From Oleiphilus messinensis (lineage in GTDB: Bacteria; Pseudomonadota; Gammaproteobacteria; Pseudomonadales; Oleiphilaceae), in the NCBI RefSeq assembly GCF_002162375.1, contig NZ_CP021425.1, positions 310,001 through 374,000 on the forward strand: a DNA stretch of 64,000 bases, given 5' to 3'. The stretch's first letter is position 1; each line of letters opens with the position of its first letter. A program made the position numbers and the translations under genes. Under the pieces are notes generated by a model. It was not told where the DNA came from and ran no database searches. It saw only the letters and a program-made list of their open reading frames with translations. Positions 33,007-42,991 of this stretch are shown here, piece by piece.

Positions 33007-36000
33007 TACTTGTTAACCAGTTTTTCAATCGTGCTTAATAAGCTTTTTTCCTGGAATGGCTTACCAAGGTACTCATTTACACCAATAGACATGGCTCGTT
33101 CACGGTGTTTCTGTCCTGTCCGCGATGTGATCATGATAATGGGTACATCCGACAGATTTTCATCATGGCGAACGAAGCTAGCAACTTCAAAGCCATCCAT
33201 TCTGGGCATTTCGATATCCAGCAGCATCACATCCGGTTTATGCTCTTGCAGGATAGATACCGCATCAACCCCGTCTTTTGCGGTAATAACTTCCATGCCA
33301 TTCCGTTGCAGGAGACGCGTGGTGACCTTACGCACCGTGACCGAGTCATCCACCACCATGACCTGGGTTGGTCGGTAAGATCGCGGCGCTGCCGGCTCTT
33401 CAGTGTACGTATCTTTAACTTTTTGCTGCAGTTGTGCGGTGATATCCGCACGAATCAGCGCAGGCAGATCCAGAATCACAACCACGCTGCCGTCACCCAG
33501 AATGGTTGCACCGGATGCGCCTAGTACAGAACCGAATTGTGGGCCGAGGCTTTTTACGACAATCTCCCGGCTTCCCATCAAGCTATCGACTTGAAGTGCC
33601 ATGGATTGCTCACCACCTCTGACCAGAATTACTGGCAGAGGTAAGGGCTGTCCTTGTAATTTGGGTTTGTGGTCACTGTGCAATAGCGTACCAAGATACT
33701 GTAATTTGTAGTTTTTACCGGCGTATTCATACATCGGTGCATCGGGTTTATAGTACTCCTCCAGCTCATAGGAGCTGACCCGTACAATACCTTCGATTGT
33801 GTTCAATGGAATGGCATAGAAGTCTTCACCCGTATTGACCATCAAGGCCCGGTTCACAGATACCGTGAAGGGTAAACGAATGATAAAGGTGGTGCCCTTA
33901 CCCACGGTGGAATCAATGGTAATGGTCCCGCCGAGCTGTTTAATCTCACTGGCGACGACATCCATACCGACACCACGCCCGGAAATCTGGGTTACCTTCT
34001 GGGCCGTACTGAAACCAGCCTGCATGATAAACTGCAGGATTTCATGATCGCTCAGTTGCGTGTCTTCATCCAGGAGGCCTTGGGAAATGGCTTTTTTGCG
34101 AATGACATCAACCGGAATACCACCGCCGTCATCCGCCATGCGCAGAACAATATCGCCGCCTTCCCGATTTAATGATAACTCAATCTGACCGACGTCGGAT
34201 TTACCGCTGGCTTTTCGCCTTGCTGCGTCTTCGATACCGTGGTCTAGGGCGTTTCGGAGCATGTGCTCAAGTGGCGCAATCATACGCTCCAGTACGGTTC
34301 GGTCCATCTCCCCTTCGGCGTTACGGACTTCGAACTCCACTTTTTTCTTGAGCTCGCCACTAATCTGGCGAACGATACGGCGTAAGCGCGGTACCATTGA
34401 TGAGAACGGAATCATCCGCGTTTTCATCAGGCCTTCCTGCAGCTCGGTGTTAACCCGGGACTGTTGCAGCAGCAAGGTTTCTGCATCCCGTGCTTTTTCA
34501 GCCAGATCTTCCTTCAAGTCCATCAAATCCGAGGCACTCTCGGTCAGTGCCCGGGAGAGCTGCTGGATTGAAGAGTAGCGATCCATTTCCAATGGATCGA
34601 AATCCGTGTATTCACCGCCACCATGGCCTCCACCTTCCCGCTCAACCCGGAATAGAACCTGGGCCTCGGTTTCCATATCCATGCGGCGTAGCTGTTCCCG
34701 CAGACGTTCAATGGTCGCGGTCATCTCGTCCAGGGTATGACTGAAATCGCTGATTTGCTGTTCCAGACGACCACGGGTAATACTGGTTTCCCCTGCAAGG
34801 TTAACCAGATCTTCCAGTAGTAATGCGGATACCCGGACACTCTCTTGTTGCGCTGAGCGGGCGCTGGTTTGTTTTGGTTTCTGGGCTTGCGGCGGGGTTG
34901 CCGGGCCTTGCGTGGTTCGGGTTTTGAGTTGGGGATCGAGTTGACCGGTAGACATTGCTGTTGCCGGTGCGATTCCCGCTGCAGAGGCTGTGGTTTCTAC
35001 AGCTTTGTCCTGAGTTTCCGGTGCCTGGGTACTTGAGCTTGGGATATCCGGCAGTGAACTCACCCCATCAGTCAGTGCCTGGTAGCGCTGTCGCACCCCT
35101 TCCACCAGCGTGTTTATGGTATCCAGGTGGGACAGGCATTGCTCTTTTAATTCACCTTCCAGTTCCTGATTCTGGCCGCTTGCTTTGATCAGCATGGTCT
35201 CAAAATCGTGGCTGGCATCCCCGAGCTCGGAGAGAGTGGCCAGTCGCGCTCCACCTTTCAAGGTATGGAGAATACGCTGCATCTCGGTGTTGAACTTCGG
35301 ATTCTGGCTATCCTTGACCCATTCCGCGATGGTGTTGTCCATAGCTTCCAGGAGTTCATTGGCTTCCTCCAGGAAGATCTCGAGAACTTCCGAGTCAACG
35401 TCATTGTCAGCCTGGTTTTCTGTATCGGAGGACACGGCAATCGCGCCGATTGATTCCGCATCTTCGTATTGTGCCAGAGCTTGCAACAGGGCCTGATCTG
35501 GCGTCAGATATTGGCCCTTCTCAAGCGTATCGAGATCCTGCTTCAACTTATTGACACAACGGGAAGTGAGGTCAACCAGTTTATCGGATACTTTCAGGCT
35601 CTGATCCAGAACCAGATCCAGCGTATTGCCCAGTGTGTCTGCAAGGTTTCCAATCTCGTCGGCATCCGCCAGGCGAGCACCACCCTTCAGGGTATGCAGC
35701 TCCCGTTGCAGGTCAATAACATGCTGTAAACTCTCTGGTGCTGCTTTCCATTGCTCCAGTGAGTCATCAATGGATTCCAGGATGTCACTGGCTTCGTCAC
35801 GGAAAATCTGGCTCAGGTTCTGGCCTTCAGTTTCCGTTGTAAAGGTCTCGGCGTGAGATTCTTGAAGTGAACGTTCTGCTTCTTCCTGTTGCAGCCTTGT
35901 GGTTTCACTGATAATTGTTTTCGAGGACAGATCGCCTTCGAGTTCAGCGATTCGTTGAATCAGTGTTTGAGCGGGCCGGGGTTTGCTGTTTTGGGCAACG

Positions 36001-39000
36001 GCATCGACCATGCCTGCGAGAGCATCATGGCACTCCAGCATGAGATTGATGATGTCGGGTTTCGGTTGGTAATGACCCTCTACAATGCCTTCGAACAAAG
36101 TTTCGAGCTCGTGAGCCAAGTCTCCGATCGCATTGATATCGGACATTCTCGCGCCACCTTTCAGGGTGTGCAAGTCACGTTGCAGTGACTGAACCAGTGA
36201 CCGGTCATCAAAGTTTTCGGTCCAGTCCTGTAGCAGTGTTGCAGTACTGTCAATCAGATCCTGGGCTTCTTCAAGGAATATTTCGACCAGTTCCGGGTCG
36301 AGAGCTTCTTGATCTGCGCCGCTATCGGGCGCTTCTGTGGACGGTGCCGGGAATGCAAGAATGGTCTCTTCTTCCCCGTTTGTATCTTCCGGGGTAATAT
36401 CGAGAGCGGCTGACGCTTCGGCAAATGTAGAATCGCTTGCTGCTTCGCCTCCCGAACTGATACTGCGCACTCTGTTGATCAAGTCTGGCGCGCTACCAAG
36501 CGGTTCTTGAGCGCGGATTTGATCAACCATACTCGCAAGTCGGTCATGGCATTCCAATGCCAGGTCAGTGGCCTCTTCTGTGGTCTGCAGGCGGCCATCA
36601 ACCAGTCGTTCAAACAGGGTTTCCAGTTCATGGGCGAGATCACCAACGGCATTGATTTCGGCCATGCGTGCGCCGCCTTTCAAGGTATGCAGTGCACGTT
36701 GAAGTTCTGCAATTGCAGCGGTGTTTTGATTATCGGCCTTCCATTGATAGATCAGTTCCCCGGTTTGATCGATAATTTCTTCCGCTTCTTCCAGGAAAAT
36801 TTCCACCATTTCCGGGTCGAGTTCACTGAAGTGTATGGCTTCAACTTGACTCTCACCCAAGGCGGTAACAAGCTCTTCTGCTTCTGCTTCTGCTTCTGCT
36901 TCTGCTTCTGCTTCTGCTTCTGCTTCCAGATAGATCGCTTCCAGTGAGTCAGGGGCGGAACCGGTGACGGCAATTTGTTCTTGCAGACGCGTGATCAATT
37001 CAGGCGCGCTCTGGCAGCGGCTTGATTCTGTGACACGGTCAACCATAACCGAGAGCGCATCATGGCATTCCAATGCCAGATCAATCCTGTCCTCAGTGCT
37101 TTCAAGTCGGCCGTCAACAATGCGCTCAAAGAGGTTTTCCATTTCATGGGACAAATCGCCAATCGCGGCAATTTCTGCCATGCGAGCGCCACCTTTCAGG
37201 GTGTGTAACTCTCGTTGTAGCTCTTTAACAAAAGAAACATCGCCGGGATTCTGGCGCCAGTTTTCCAGTAACTCCGCAGTATTGTTTATAATATCGACGG
37301 CTTCTTCGAGGAAAATTTCGACCAGTTCGGGATCCAGACCAACCATTTCTTCATTGCTGGTCTCAACGCTTTCGGTATCGGTATCGGTATCGGTATCGGT
37401 ATCGGTATCGGAGTCCTGATCCTGGCTGGATTGTGTAAATAACGGTTGCTCGTCTTCAGCCAGAGTAGTATCAAGCCCGGTCTCTTCGGCTTTCGTACCG
37501 CCATTGGCGAGATAGTCCTGCACCTGTTGCAGTAACTCGGTGGCGGGTTGACAGGCCGAAGCGGCTGAAATTGCATCGACCATGTCGGCCAATGTGTCCT
37601 GGCAGCTAAATAACAGGCCGGTAAGATTATCGTTGGCTTCCAGGCGGCCATCGGCCAATCGTTCGAACAATGATTCGAGTTCGTGTGCCAAATCGCCAAT
37701 CGGTGTTATTTCTGCGAGGCGCGCGCCACCCTTGAGCGTGTGCAAAGCGCGTTGGAGCTCTTGCAGGGTGGTATTTTCGTAACCATTCTGATTGAGCTGT
37801 TCCAGAAGTTCAGCCGTGGTATTGACGATATCGTTGGCTTCTTCCAGAAATATTTCCACCAGTTCCGGATCCAGCTCTGCGATGTTTCCGAATGTCGCAC
37901 CAGTACTTGCTGTATCGTCAATGGAAAAGTCCATCAGTTCTTCTGGAACGTCCTGTTCCTCTTCGAACTCGTCAATAACGGACAACGTTGGAATATTATC
38001 GTCATCAGAAACTGCCGAGAGCGGCTCTTCATTCTGTTCCAGTGATGCTTCTTCGTCATCGAAGTTGGCTAATGGTTCTTCCTCTTCATCTTCAGACAAG
38101 TTTAGAAGTGGAATATCTTCCTCATCGATTTCCGAGCCCAGCTCAAGCTCCGGTTCCTGAGTCAATAACTCGGGTACTTGTTCTTCGTCTGTCGCGAGCG
38201 CTGCGTCCATATCCAGCAGCTCATCGTCTGCGGCTTCACCCATGCTTATGCTAGTGGTGGATATCACCAGTGCTTTCAGTTTCTCAAGCAGATCCTCATT
38301 CGGAATAGTAGCGAGCCCTGCGGCAACCTGATCCATGAGGTTCAACAAGACTTCATGACCCTCTTTAATCGTCTCCAGATATGCCTCGTTAGGGGCAAAG
38401 GCTTCATCCCGGGCAACTTCGTAAGTGTGCTCAAGGGCGTCGCTCAATTCAGCGATATCGGTCAGGCCGGCAACTTTTGCCCCTTGTGCGAGTGTTCTTA
38501 ATTCACCTACAAGTTTTTCCAGTTCGTCACCGGGTACGGGGTTGTCTTTCCAATGATTGAGAATGCCTTCTGCATCCAGCAGGATATCAATGCCTTCGGT
38601 CAGGAATATATTGATGAGTTGTGGATCTGTAGTCCCCGTCTCAATCTCATCTTCTTCCACATGTTCTGCCAGCTTGTCCTGATGGATCTGGGATACTTTT
38701 TCCAGAAACTCATCGGTTCCCTCCAAAGGCTGCTGGGGCGCAGTTTCAAGCTGATCGACGCCACGTTGTACAAAATCAACAGTTTGATCCAGAACTTCGA
38801 TCACCGCTGCATCTGCATCCAGATTACAGGCTCGGGCTTCTTTAATGAACTTTTCGACCGGGATGGCGACTTTGGCGATGGGTTCTATATTCGCTGTATT
38901 TGCACTGCCTTTGAGTGTATGTAAAGCACGCGATACAGAATCGGTGAACGGGATGTTTTCACCGTGTTGCATGAATTCACTGACGAATTCATTCAGGGTT

Positions 39001-42000
39001 TGCAGGTGAGTTTCAGTCTCTGTTTTGAATATATCCAGTAGTACCGGATCAATTAACAGTGACTCCTCGGCATCCTCGGTCTGATTGGCCCCAACCAATC
39101 CACCTGATGGAACCGGCTCGCCCTTGGCCAACGCTTCTGCTGTTTCCATCAATGGAGCAATATCATGTGATGCCCCACGTTGATGTTCAAAATCTGTGAC
39201 CAGGTCGGGAATGATCGCCGTTACATCTCGAAGCAAATCCGCGACTGGCGGGCTCATGGCTGCAGTGCCATCGATGACCTTGTTGAGGAGATTTTCGATA
39301 GACCAGGACAGCTCACCGACAGTTTTCGCGCCGACCAGACGGCCACTGCCTTTCAGGGTATGGAATGCCCGGCGAAGTTCAGTCAATGCTTCTGTGTCGT
39401 CGCTGTGTTGCAAGTATTTCGGAAGAAATTCCCGGATGGAGTCCATGACCTCTTGGGCTTCTTCAACAAAGATTTCGATGATTTCATCGTCGATAAGGTC
39501 TTCTTCATCTTCGTCGACACTACTTGTGATAACAGCAGTATTCTCTTTCTCCGGGACGATATCCGGTTGAGGTGGCTCGGAAATAAACCCGCTTTCGCCC
39601 GTATCCGAATCGTCCGTTGTTAACTGCGCTTGGATTTCATGCTCTGGCTCGGTTTCGGGTTCTCCATCCTGTTCTGTTTCGTAGTCAGGTTCATTTTCGT
39701 TTGTAAGGTCCGCACCCGTTAATTCCGGAGTCTCTTGCGCTTGCTCGTCCACACTACCGGCAACTGCTTCATAGGTCGCAGCATGTTGCTCATCAGTATC
39801 GACTTCAAGTTTCTCTTTTTTGCTCGCGGAAATAATGTCTGCGCGAGCAATGTAGTCACTCACATCCTCTGCGGGCGTCTGATTCTTAAATGAATCAATC
39901 AGGCCTGGTATGATGGCGATGACTTCATTCAGCAGTCCAAACATTGCATCAGTCGGGTCGATGCTGTTGTCGATGACTCTGTTCAGCATGTTTTCAACTG
40001 ACCATGCCAGTTCACCAATAGCCGTTGCGCCGACCAGACGACCACTGCCTTTCAGCGTATGGAATGCCCGTCGGAGTTCAGTCAGGGCGTAGCTGTCATT
40101 GGCATCATTCCGATACTTGGGATAGAAGTCATTAATCGTATCCTGGACTTCTGCCGCTTCCTCCACAAAGATTTCAATGATTTCATCATCAATAAGATCT
40201 TCGTCGGTAGCTTTATCTGCAGAGTTGATCGGTGCTTCAGGTACGATAATTGTTTCTGCTTCCTCCTGTGGCCCAAGCTCCTCATAAGTCGGCTTGGCGC
40301 CGGCCGGGAACCCGAGAGAGGCAACACTTTCTTCCGCAACCTGAAGTATCAGGTCATTGTCGCGGCTGCCTTCAGTCAAGCGCTCCAGGTAATATTCGAT
40401 GCTGGTAATTGCATCGGCGAGGGTATCGAGTTGTTGCCAGTCCGGTGTGCGCTCTGATTCGATTAATCGTTTCTGTATAAACTGGTTACAACTGTCCAGT
40501 AGCAGTGCTGCACGTTCCAGAGGAATAATCAGCAGACCGCCACGTACTGAATTCAGTAATTCGGGAACGCCTTCGATCTCCGATTTGTCCCACTGCGAGG
40601 CGATAAAGCTGATAATCCCGGATTTAGCTTGTTCCAGACTGTTACGTGTTTCTCTGAGCACCGCATCGTTGGCTTGCCCAACCTGTTCGGGATGAACCTT
40701 CGAGGGGCTTGCATCCTCTTCTGTGTCCGCTTCCTGGCCTTTGTACTGGTGCTCCTCAGTCATGCCCGAGAGGGTCGCCTCTACATACAGCAAGGCACCG
40801 GCTATATCCATAATAACGTTGTCGTCCGGTGTTTCACTACCGGCAACGAGATTCTCGATGATACTGACCTGATCATCGATAACTTTACGGGGGATGCCGA
40901 GACCCAAAACGGCCATGGTATTACTGATTTGGCGGAATCCGGGGATTAACTCCTCAAGATCCTGAATGTTGCGGAATTCGCCCCGTACAAACAAATCAAG
41001 TTGATCTTTGATCCGTGCAAGCTCTTCATTCAGGGCACTGACCACTGAGGCAATGGCATCCTTACCGGGACGACTCATTTGCTGCCGCTCTTTTTCCACC
41101 TCTTCTTCTGTCGGAATCGCGTGATCGAGCTTAAAGCGGTCCCGAATATCCATGGAATGCGGGGTGCCGCTTTCCGATTTGGCCAGGTAGTAGAGAATAT
41201 GCTTGAGTAATTCTTCCGGAACCGGCTCGCCCAGAATTGTCGTATGCTCGTCCACCATGATTTTGACCTGATGGTCAATATCACGCAGCATATGCTTGAT
41301 CGCGGAGGAGTTCTCGATGGCTTTGACTTGCAGGGACTCCGTTAATGCGCTGACTGTCTTCCAGAACTCTGCATGAGCGGTATGTTGGCAAAGTTTGATC
41401 AGTCGTGTACTGACCTTGAGCATGTAACCAAGATTGTTTTCTACATCCTGATTGCGAATCACGCCAGACACTGCAAACTGGTACATTTGCCGAAGTTTTT
41501 TAAGGTGTCCCAGCATTTTGTCGTCATGAAACCGATGCAATGCGGCAGGGGATGCCTTCACCTTGACCGGGAGAAGGTTTGGCGTAAACAGTGAGGTATC
41601 GGACAGGAGCGCTTCACCCCGGCTGGCGCGCAGGTCGTTGAGTATCGGCAATAGAACGATGGGGAGATCCTTGCGCCCGGTATGCAAATGCTCGAGATAG
41701 CCGGGTAACTGGAGAATCGCCTGCATGAGCATCTCTATGCCTTCCCGGTCATTGCTGGTCTCGTGTTTCAGCAATGCTTGAGCGAGTTTCTCCATTTCTT
41801 CCGCAAGTAATGCGGCGCCATAAAACTCCACCATTTGCAACGTACCATGCACCTGGTGAATGTAATTAAGGCAAAAACGCATCTGTGCCGAGTCATCAGG
41901 ATTCTCCGCAAAGGCTTCCAGTGCCTGTCGGGCCTGATTCAGTGTCTCATCAATTTCGCCTTTTACCCAATCAAGGGCAATGTAGTCATGGCCGTTCCCC

Positions 42001-42002
42001 AT
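33006..42002 (-). CDS. chpA: Giant CheA-type hybrid histidine kinase ChpA with multiple Hpt domains
   Basis: At 2998 aa this is the central kinase of the type IV pilus chemosensory system. In order: an N-terminal helical region like PilL, then phosphotransfer motifs HTLKG near residues 648, 881, 1028, 1421, 1600, 1771, 1945, 2102 and 2245, with a degenerate, His-less copy (RTLAQGAK) near 1170. Next come the dimerisation and HATPase domains (HMLRNALDHGIED, ADDGGGI, GRGVGMDVV), a CheW-like domain, and a C-terminal receiver (VVDDS, phospho-Asp in LLDIEMPRMDG, Lys in LGKPF). Linkers are highly acidic and include two hexanucleotide repeats. As I recall, Pseudomonas ChpA is about 2470 aa with eight phosphotransfer domains, so this one is larger. 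Confidence 0.95.
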   Translation of the reverse strand: MGNGHDYIALDWVKGEIDETLNQARQALEAFAENPDDSAQMRFCLNYIHQVHGTLQMVEFYGAALLAEEMEKLAQALLKHETSNDREGIEMLMQAILQLPGYLEHLHTGRKDLPIVLLPILNDLRASRGEALLSDTSLFTPNLLPVKVKASPAALHRFHDDKMLGHLKKLRQMYQFAVSGVIRNQDVENNLGYMLKVSTRLIKLCQHTAHAEFWKTVSALTESLQVKAIENSSAIKHMLRDIDHQVKIMVDEHTTILGEPVPEELLKHILYYLAKSESGTPHSMDIRDRFKLDHAIPTEEEVEKERQQMSRPGKDAIASVVSALNEELARIKDQLDLFVRGEFRNIQDLEELIPGFRQISNTMAVLGLGIPRKVIDDQVSIIENLVAGSETPDDNVIMDIAGALLYVEATLSGMTEEHQYKGQEADTEEDASPSKVHPEQVGQANDAVLRETRNSLEQAKSGIISFIASQWDKSEIEGVPELLNSVRGGLLIIPLERAALLLDSCNQFIQKRLIESERTPDWQQLDTLADAITSIEYYLERLTEGSRDNDLILQVAEESVASLGFPAGAKPTYEELGPQEEAETIIVPEAPINSADKATDEDLIDDEIIEIFVEEAAEVQDTINDFYPKYRNDANDSYALTELRRAFHTLKGSGRLVGATAIGELAWSVENMLNRVIDNSIDPTDAMFGLLNEVIAIIPGLIDSFKNQTPAEDVSDYIARADIISASKKEKLEVDTDEQHAATYEAVAGSVDEQAQETPELTGADLTNENEPDYETEQDGEPETEPEHEIQAQLTTDDSDTGESGFISEPPQPDIVPEKENTAVITSSVDEDEEDLIDDEIIEIFVEEAQEVMDSIREFLPKYLQHSDDTEALTELRRAFHTLKGSGRLVGAKTVGELSWSIENLLNKVIDGTAAMSPPVADLLRDVTAIIPDLVTDFEHQRGASHDIAPLMETAEALAKGEPVPSGGLVGANQTEDAEESLLIDPVLLDIFKTETETHLQTLNEFVSEFMQHGENIPFTDSVSRALHTLKGSANTANIEPIAKVAIPVEKFIKEARACNLDADAAVIEVLDQTVDFVQRGVDQLETAPQQPLEGTDEFLEKVSQIHQDKLAEHVEEDEIETGTTDPQLINIFLTEGIDILLDAEGILNHWKDNPVPGDELEKLVGELRTLAQGAKVAGLTDIAELSDALEHTYEVARDEAFAPNEAYLETIKEGHEVLLNLMDQVAAGLATIPNEDLLEKLKALVISTTSISMGEAADDELLDMDAALATDEEQVPELLTQEPELELGSEIDEEDIPLLNLSEDEEEEPLANFDDEEASLEQNEEPLSAVSDDDNIPTLSVIDEFEEEQDVPEELMDFSIDDTASTGATFGNIAELDPELVEIFLEEANDIVNTTAELLEQLNQNGYENTTLQELQRALHTLKGGARLAEITPIGDLAHELESLFERLADGRLEANDNLTGLLFSCQDTLADMVDAISAASACQPATELLQQVQDYLANGGTKAEETGLDTTLAEDEQPLFTQSSQDQDSDTDTDTDTDTDTESVETSNEEMVGLDPELVEIFLEEAVDIINNTAELLENWRQNPGDVSFVKELQRELHTLKGGARMAEIAAIGDLSHEMENLFERIVDGRLESTEDRIDLALECHDALSVMVDRVTESSRCQSAPELITRLQEQIAVTGSAPDSLEAIYLEAEAEAEAEAEAEAEAEELVTALGESQVEAIHFSELDPEMVEIFLEEAEEIIDQTGELIYQWKADNQNTAAIAELQRALHTLKGGARMAEINAVGDLAHELETLFERLVDGRLQTTEEATDLALECHDRLASMVDQIRAQEPLGSAPDLINRVRSISSGGEAASDSTFAEASAALDITPEDTNGEEETILAFPAPSTEAPDSGADQEALDPELVEIFLEEAQDLIDSTATLLQDWTENFDDRSLVQSLQRDLHTLKGGARMSDINAIGDLAHELETLFEGIVEGHYQPKPDIINLMLECHDALAGMVDAVAQNSKPRPAQTLIQRIAELEGDLSSKTIISETTRLQQEEAERSLQESHAETFTTETEGQNLSQIFRDEASDILESIDDSLEQWKAAPESLQHVIDLQRELHTLKGGARLADADEIGNLADTLGNTLDLVLDQSLKVSDKLVDLTSRCVNKLKQDLDTLEKGQYLTPDQALLQALAQYEDAESIGAIAVSSDTENQADNDVDSEVLEIFLEEANELLEAMDNTIAEWVKDSQNPKFNTEMQRILHTLKGGARLATLSELGDASHDFETMLIKASGQNQELEGELKEQCLSHLDTINTLVEGVRQRYQALTDGVSSLPDIPSSSTQAPETQDKAVETTASAAGIAPATAMSTGQLDPQLKTRTTQGPATPPQAQKPKQTSARSAQQESVRVSALLLEDLVNLAGETSITRGRLEQQISDFSHTLDEMTATIERLREQLRRMDMETEAQVLFRVEREGGGHGGGEYTDFDPLEMDRYSSIQQLSRALTESASDLMDLKEDLAEKARDAETLLLQQSRVNTELQEGLMKTRMIPFSSMVPRLRRIVRQISGELKKKVEFEVRNAEGEMDRTVLERMIAPLEHMLRNALDHGIEDAARRKASGKSDVGQIELSLNREGGDIVLRMADDGGGIPVDVIRKKAISQGLLDEDTQLSDHEILQFIMQAGFSTAQKVTQISGRGVGMDVVASEIKQLGGTITIDSTVGKGTTFIIRLPFTVSVNRALMVNTGEDFYAIPLNTIEGIVRVSSYELEEYYKPDAPMYEYAGKNYKLQYLGTLLHSDHKPKLQGQPLPLPVILVRGGEQSMALQVDSLMGSREIVVKSLGPQFGSVLGASGATILGDGSVVVILDLPALIRADITAQLQQKVKDTYTEEPAAPRSYRPTQVMVVDDSVTVRKVTTRLLQRNGMEVITAKDGVDAVSILQEHKPDVMLLDIEMPRMDGFEVASFVRHDENLSDVPIIMITSRTGQKHRERAMSIGVNEYLGKPFQEKSLLSTIEKLVNK
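36880..36927. repeat. Hexanucleotide repeat (GCTTCT)7 inside chpA
   Basis: Seven perfect GCTTCT units (36880-36921) and one variant encode an alternating Glu-Ala linker between two Hpt domains. Unit changes would alter linker length without breaking the frame. Confidence 0.95.
37372..37407. repeat. Hexanucleotide repeat (TCGGTA)6 inside chpA
   Basis: Six perfect TCGGTA units encode an alternating Thr-Asp linker between Hpt domains. It is in frame, so slippage would add or remove dipeptides only. Confidence 0.95.
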
Positions 42003-42018
42003 AACTTCTCCAGTATTA

Positions 42019-42954
42019 CTAATTCTTGTCTGGCTTGCGGATGAACGCGAGAGCCTTGTCTGTTTTTACTCTCAGCAAGTCAGGGTGTTCCCACTCCGTG
42101 ATTTCTCCCTGCCCTAGCACCAATAGCCCCCCTGGTCGTAGTCGTTCCGCCAGGCGGCTGAGGATCTCTTTTCGTCGCCACTTCCTGAAATAGATCAGGA
42201 CATTCTGGCAATAGATAATGGTCATACCATGCATTGGTGCATTGCCTAACTCCGTGATGTTGATGCGTGCAAAGCATACGCGATCTTTAATGCTCTTTGC
42301 GATGGCAAACTGATCGCCAGGTTCTTGTTTTGTGAAGTATTTATCCCTTAACTCTTCAGATAGCGTGACGAGCTTGCGTGCCGGATAAAGGCCTTTCTTA
42401 GCTTTTTCCAAAGCCGGTTTGCTGATGTCACTACCGGTAATACCGAAATAGACCTGTAGTTTCAGCAGATCCATACATTCAAACATCAACATGGCGAGGG
42501 AGTATGGCTCCTCTCCGGTTGAGCAACCCACGCTCCAGAGTTCGGGGGGGGATGCTTTCAGTTCATCAACTGGCCGGGTCAAAATGTAATCCTTGACCAG
42601 ATCCAGCGAGTCGAGGTCTCGGTAAAATCGGGTTTCCTGAACCGTTAGACGATCGACTAAAACGGACCATTCGATAATGCCTTCGGTCCCGCTATTAACC
42701 CGTTGGTAATACTCTTCATAGCTTTGGCAACCGATTTCGCGCATTCGGGCACCCAGATTAGTCTGCAAAAAGGACTGGCGTTGCGGAGTAATGCTGATAC
42801 CGATTCGTTCTTCCAGCAGTCGTTGCCATTTGAGAAACTGAGCGGTGGTCAGTTCAGGAAGGCGCTGAAGAGACCAGACGTTTTGCTTTGAATTGTCTTT
42901 TTCTTCAGCCATCATTTGCTCATTCAGCCACGACTTGTTTGCAGTTACCAGCAT
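42019..42954 (-). CDS. pilK: CheR-type methyltransferase PilK
   Basis: This 311-aa SAM-dependent methyltransferase should methylate glutamates of PilJ. It has the CheR all-alpha N-terminal domain, the SAM loop LWSVGCSTGEEPYSLAML, GSDISKPALEKAKKGLYP and the ITIYCQNVLIYF-type motif (IIYCQNVLIYFRKW). It ends 16 bp before chpA. The start at 42954 lacks a good ribosome site; an internal Met pair at 42915/42912 is an alternative. Confidence 0.93.
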   Translation of the reverse strand: MLVTANKSWLNEQMMAEEKDNSKQNVWSLQRLPELTTAQFLKWQRLLEERIGISITPQRQSFLQTNLGARMREIGCQSYEEYYQRVNSGTEGIIEWSVLVDRLTVQETRFYRDLDSLDLVKDYILTRPVDELKASPPELWSVGCSTGEEPYSLAMLMFECMDLLKLQVYFGITGSDISKPALEKAKKGLYPARKLVTLSEELRDKYFTKQEPGDQFAIAKSIKDRVCFARINITELGNAPMHGMTIIYCQNVLIYFRKWRRKEILSRLAERLRPGGLLVLGQGEITEWEHPDLLRVKTDKALAFIRKPDKN

Positions 42955-42991
42955 TGCGTCAATCTGACGTTAACCCGATCATCTTGCTTCC

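Noticed and set aside
36880-37407. Short tandem repeats resembling a repeat array
   Set aside because: They are contiguous 6-bp units inside the chpA reading frame with no spacers, so not CRISPR.
33010-41594. Many plus-strand open frames opposite chpA
   Set aside because: They lie antisense to a confidently identified 2998-aa kinase and show only mirror-image compositional bias.
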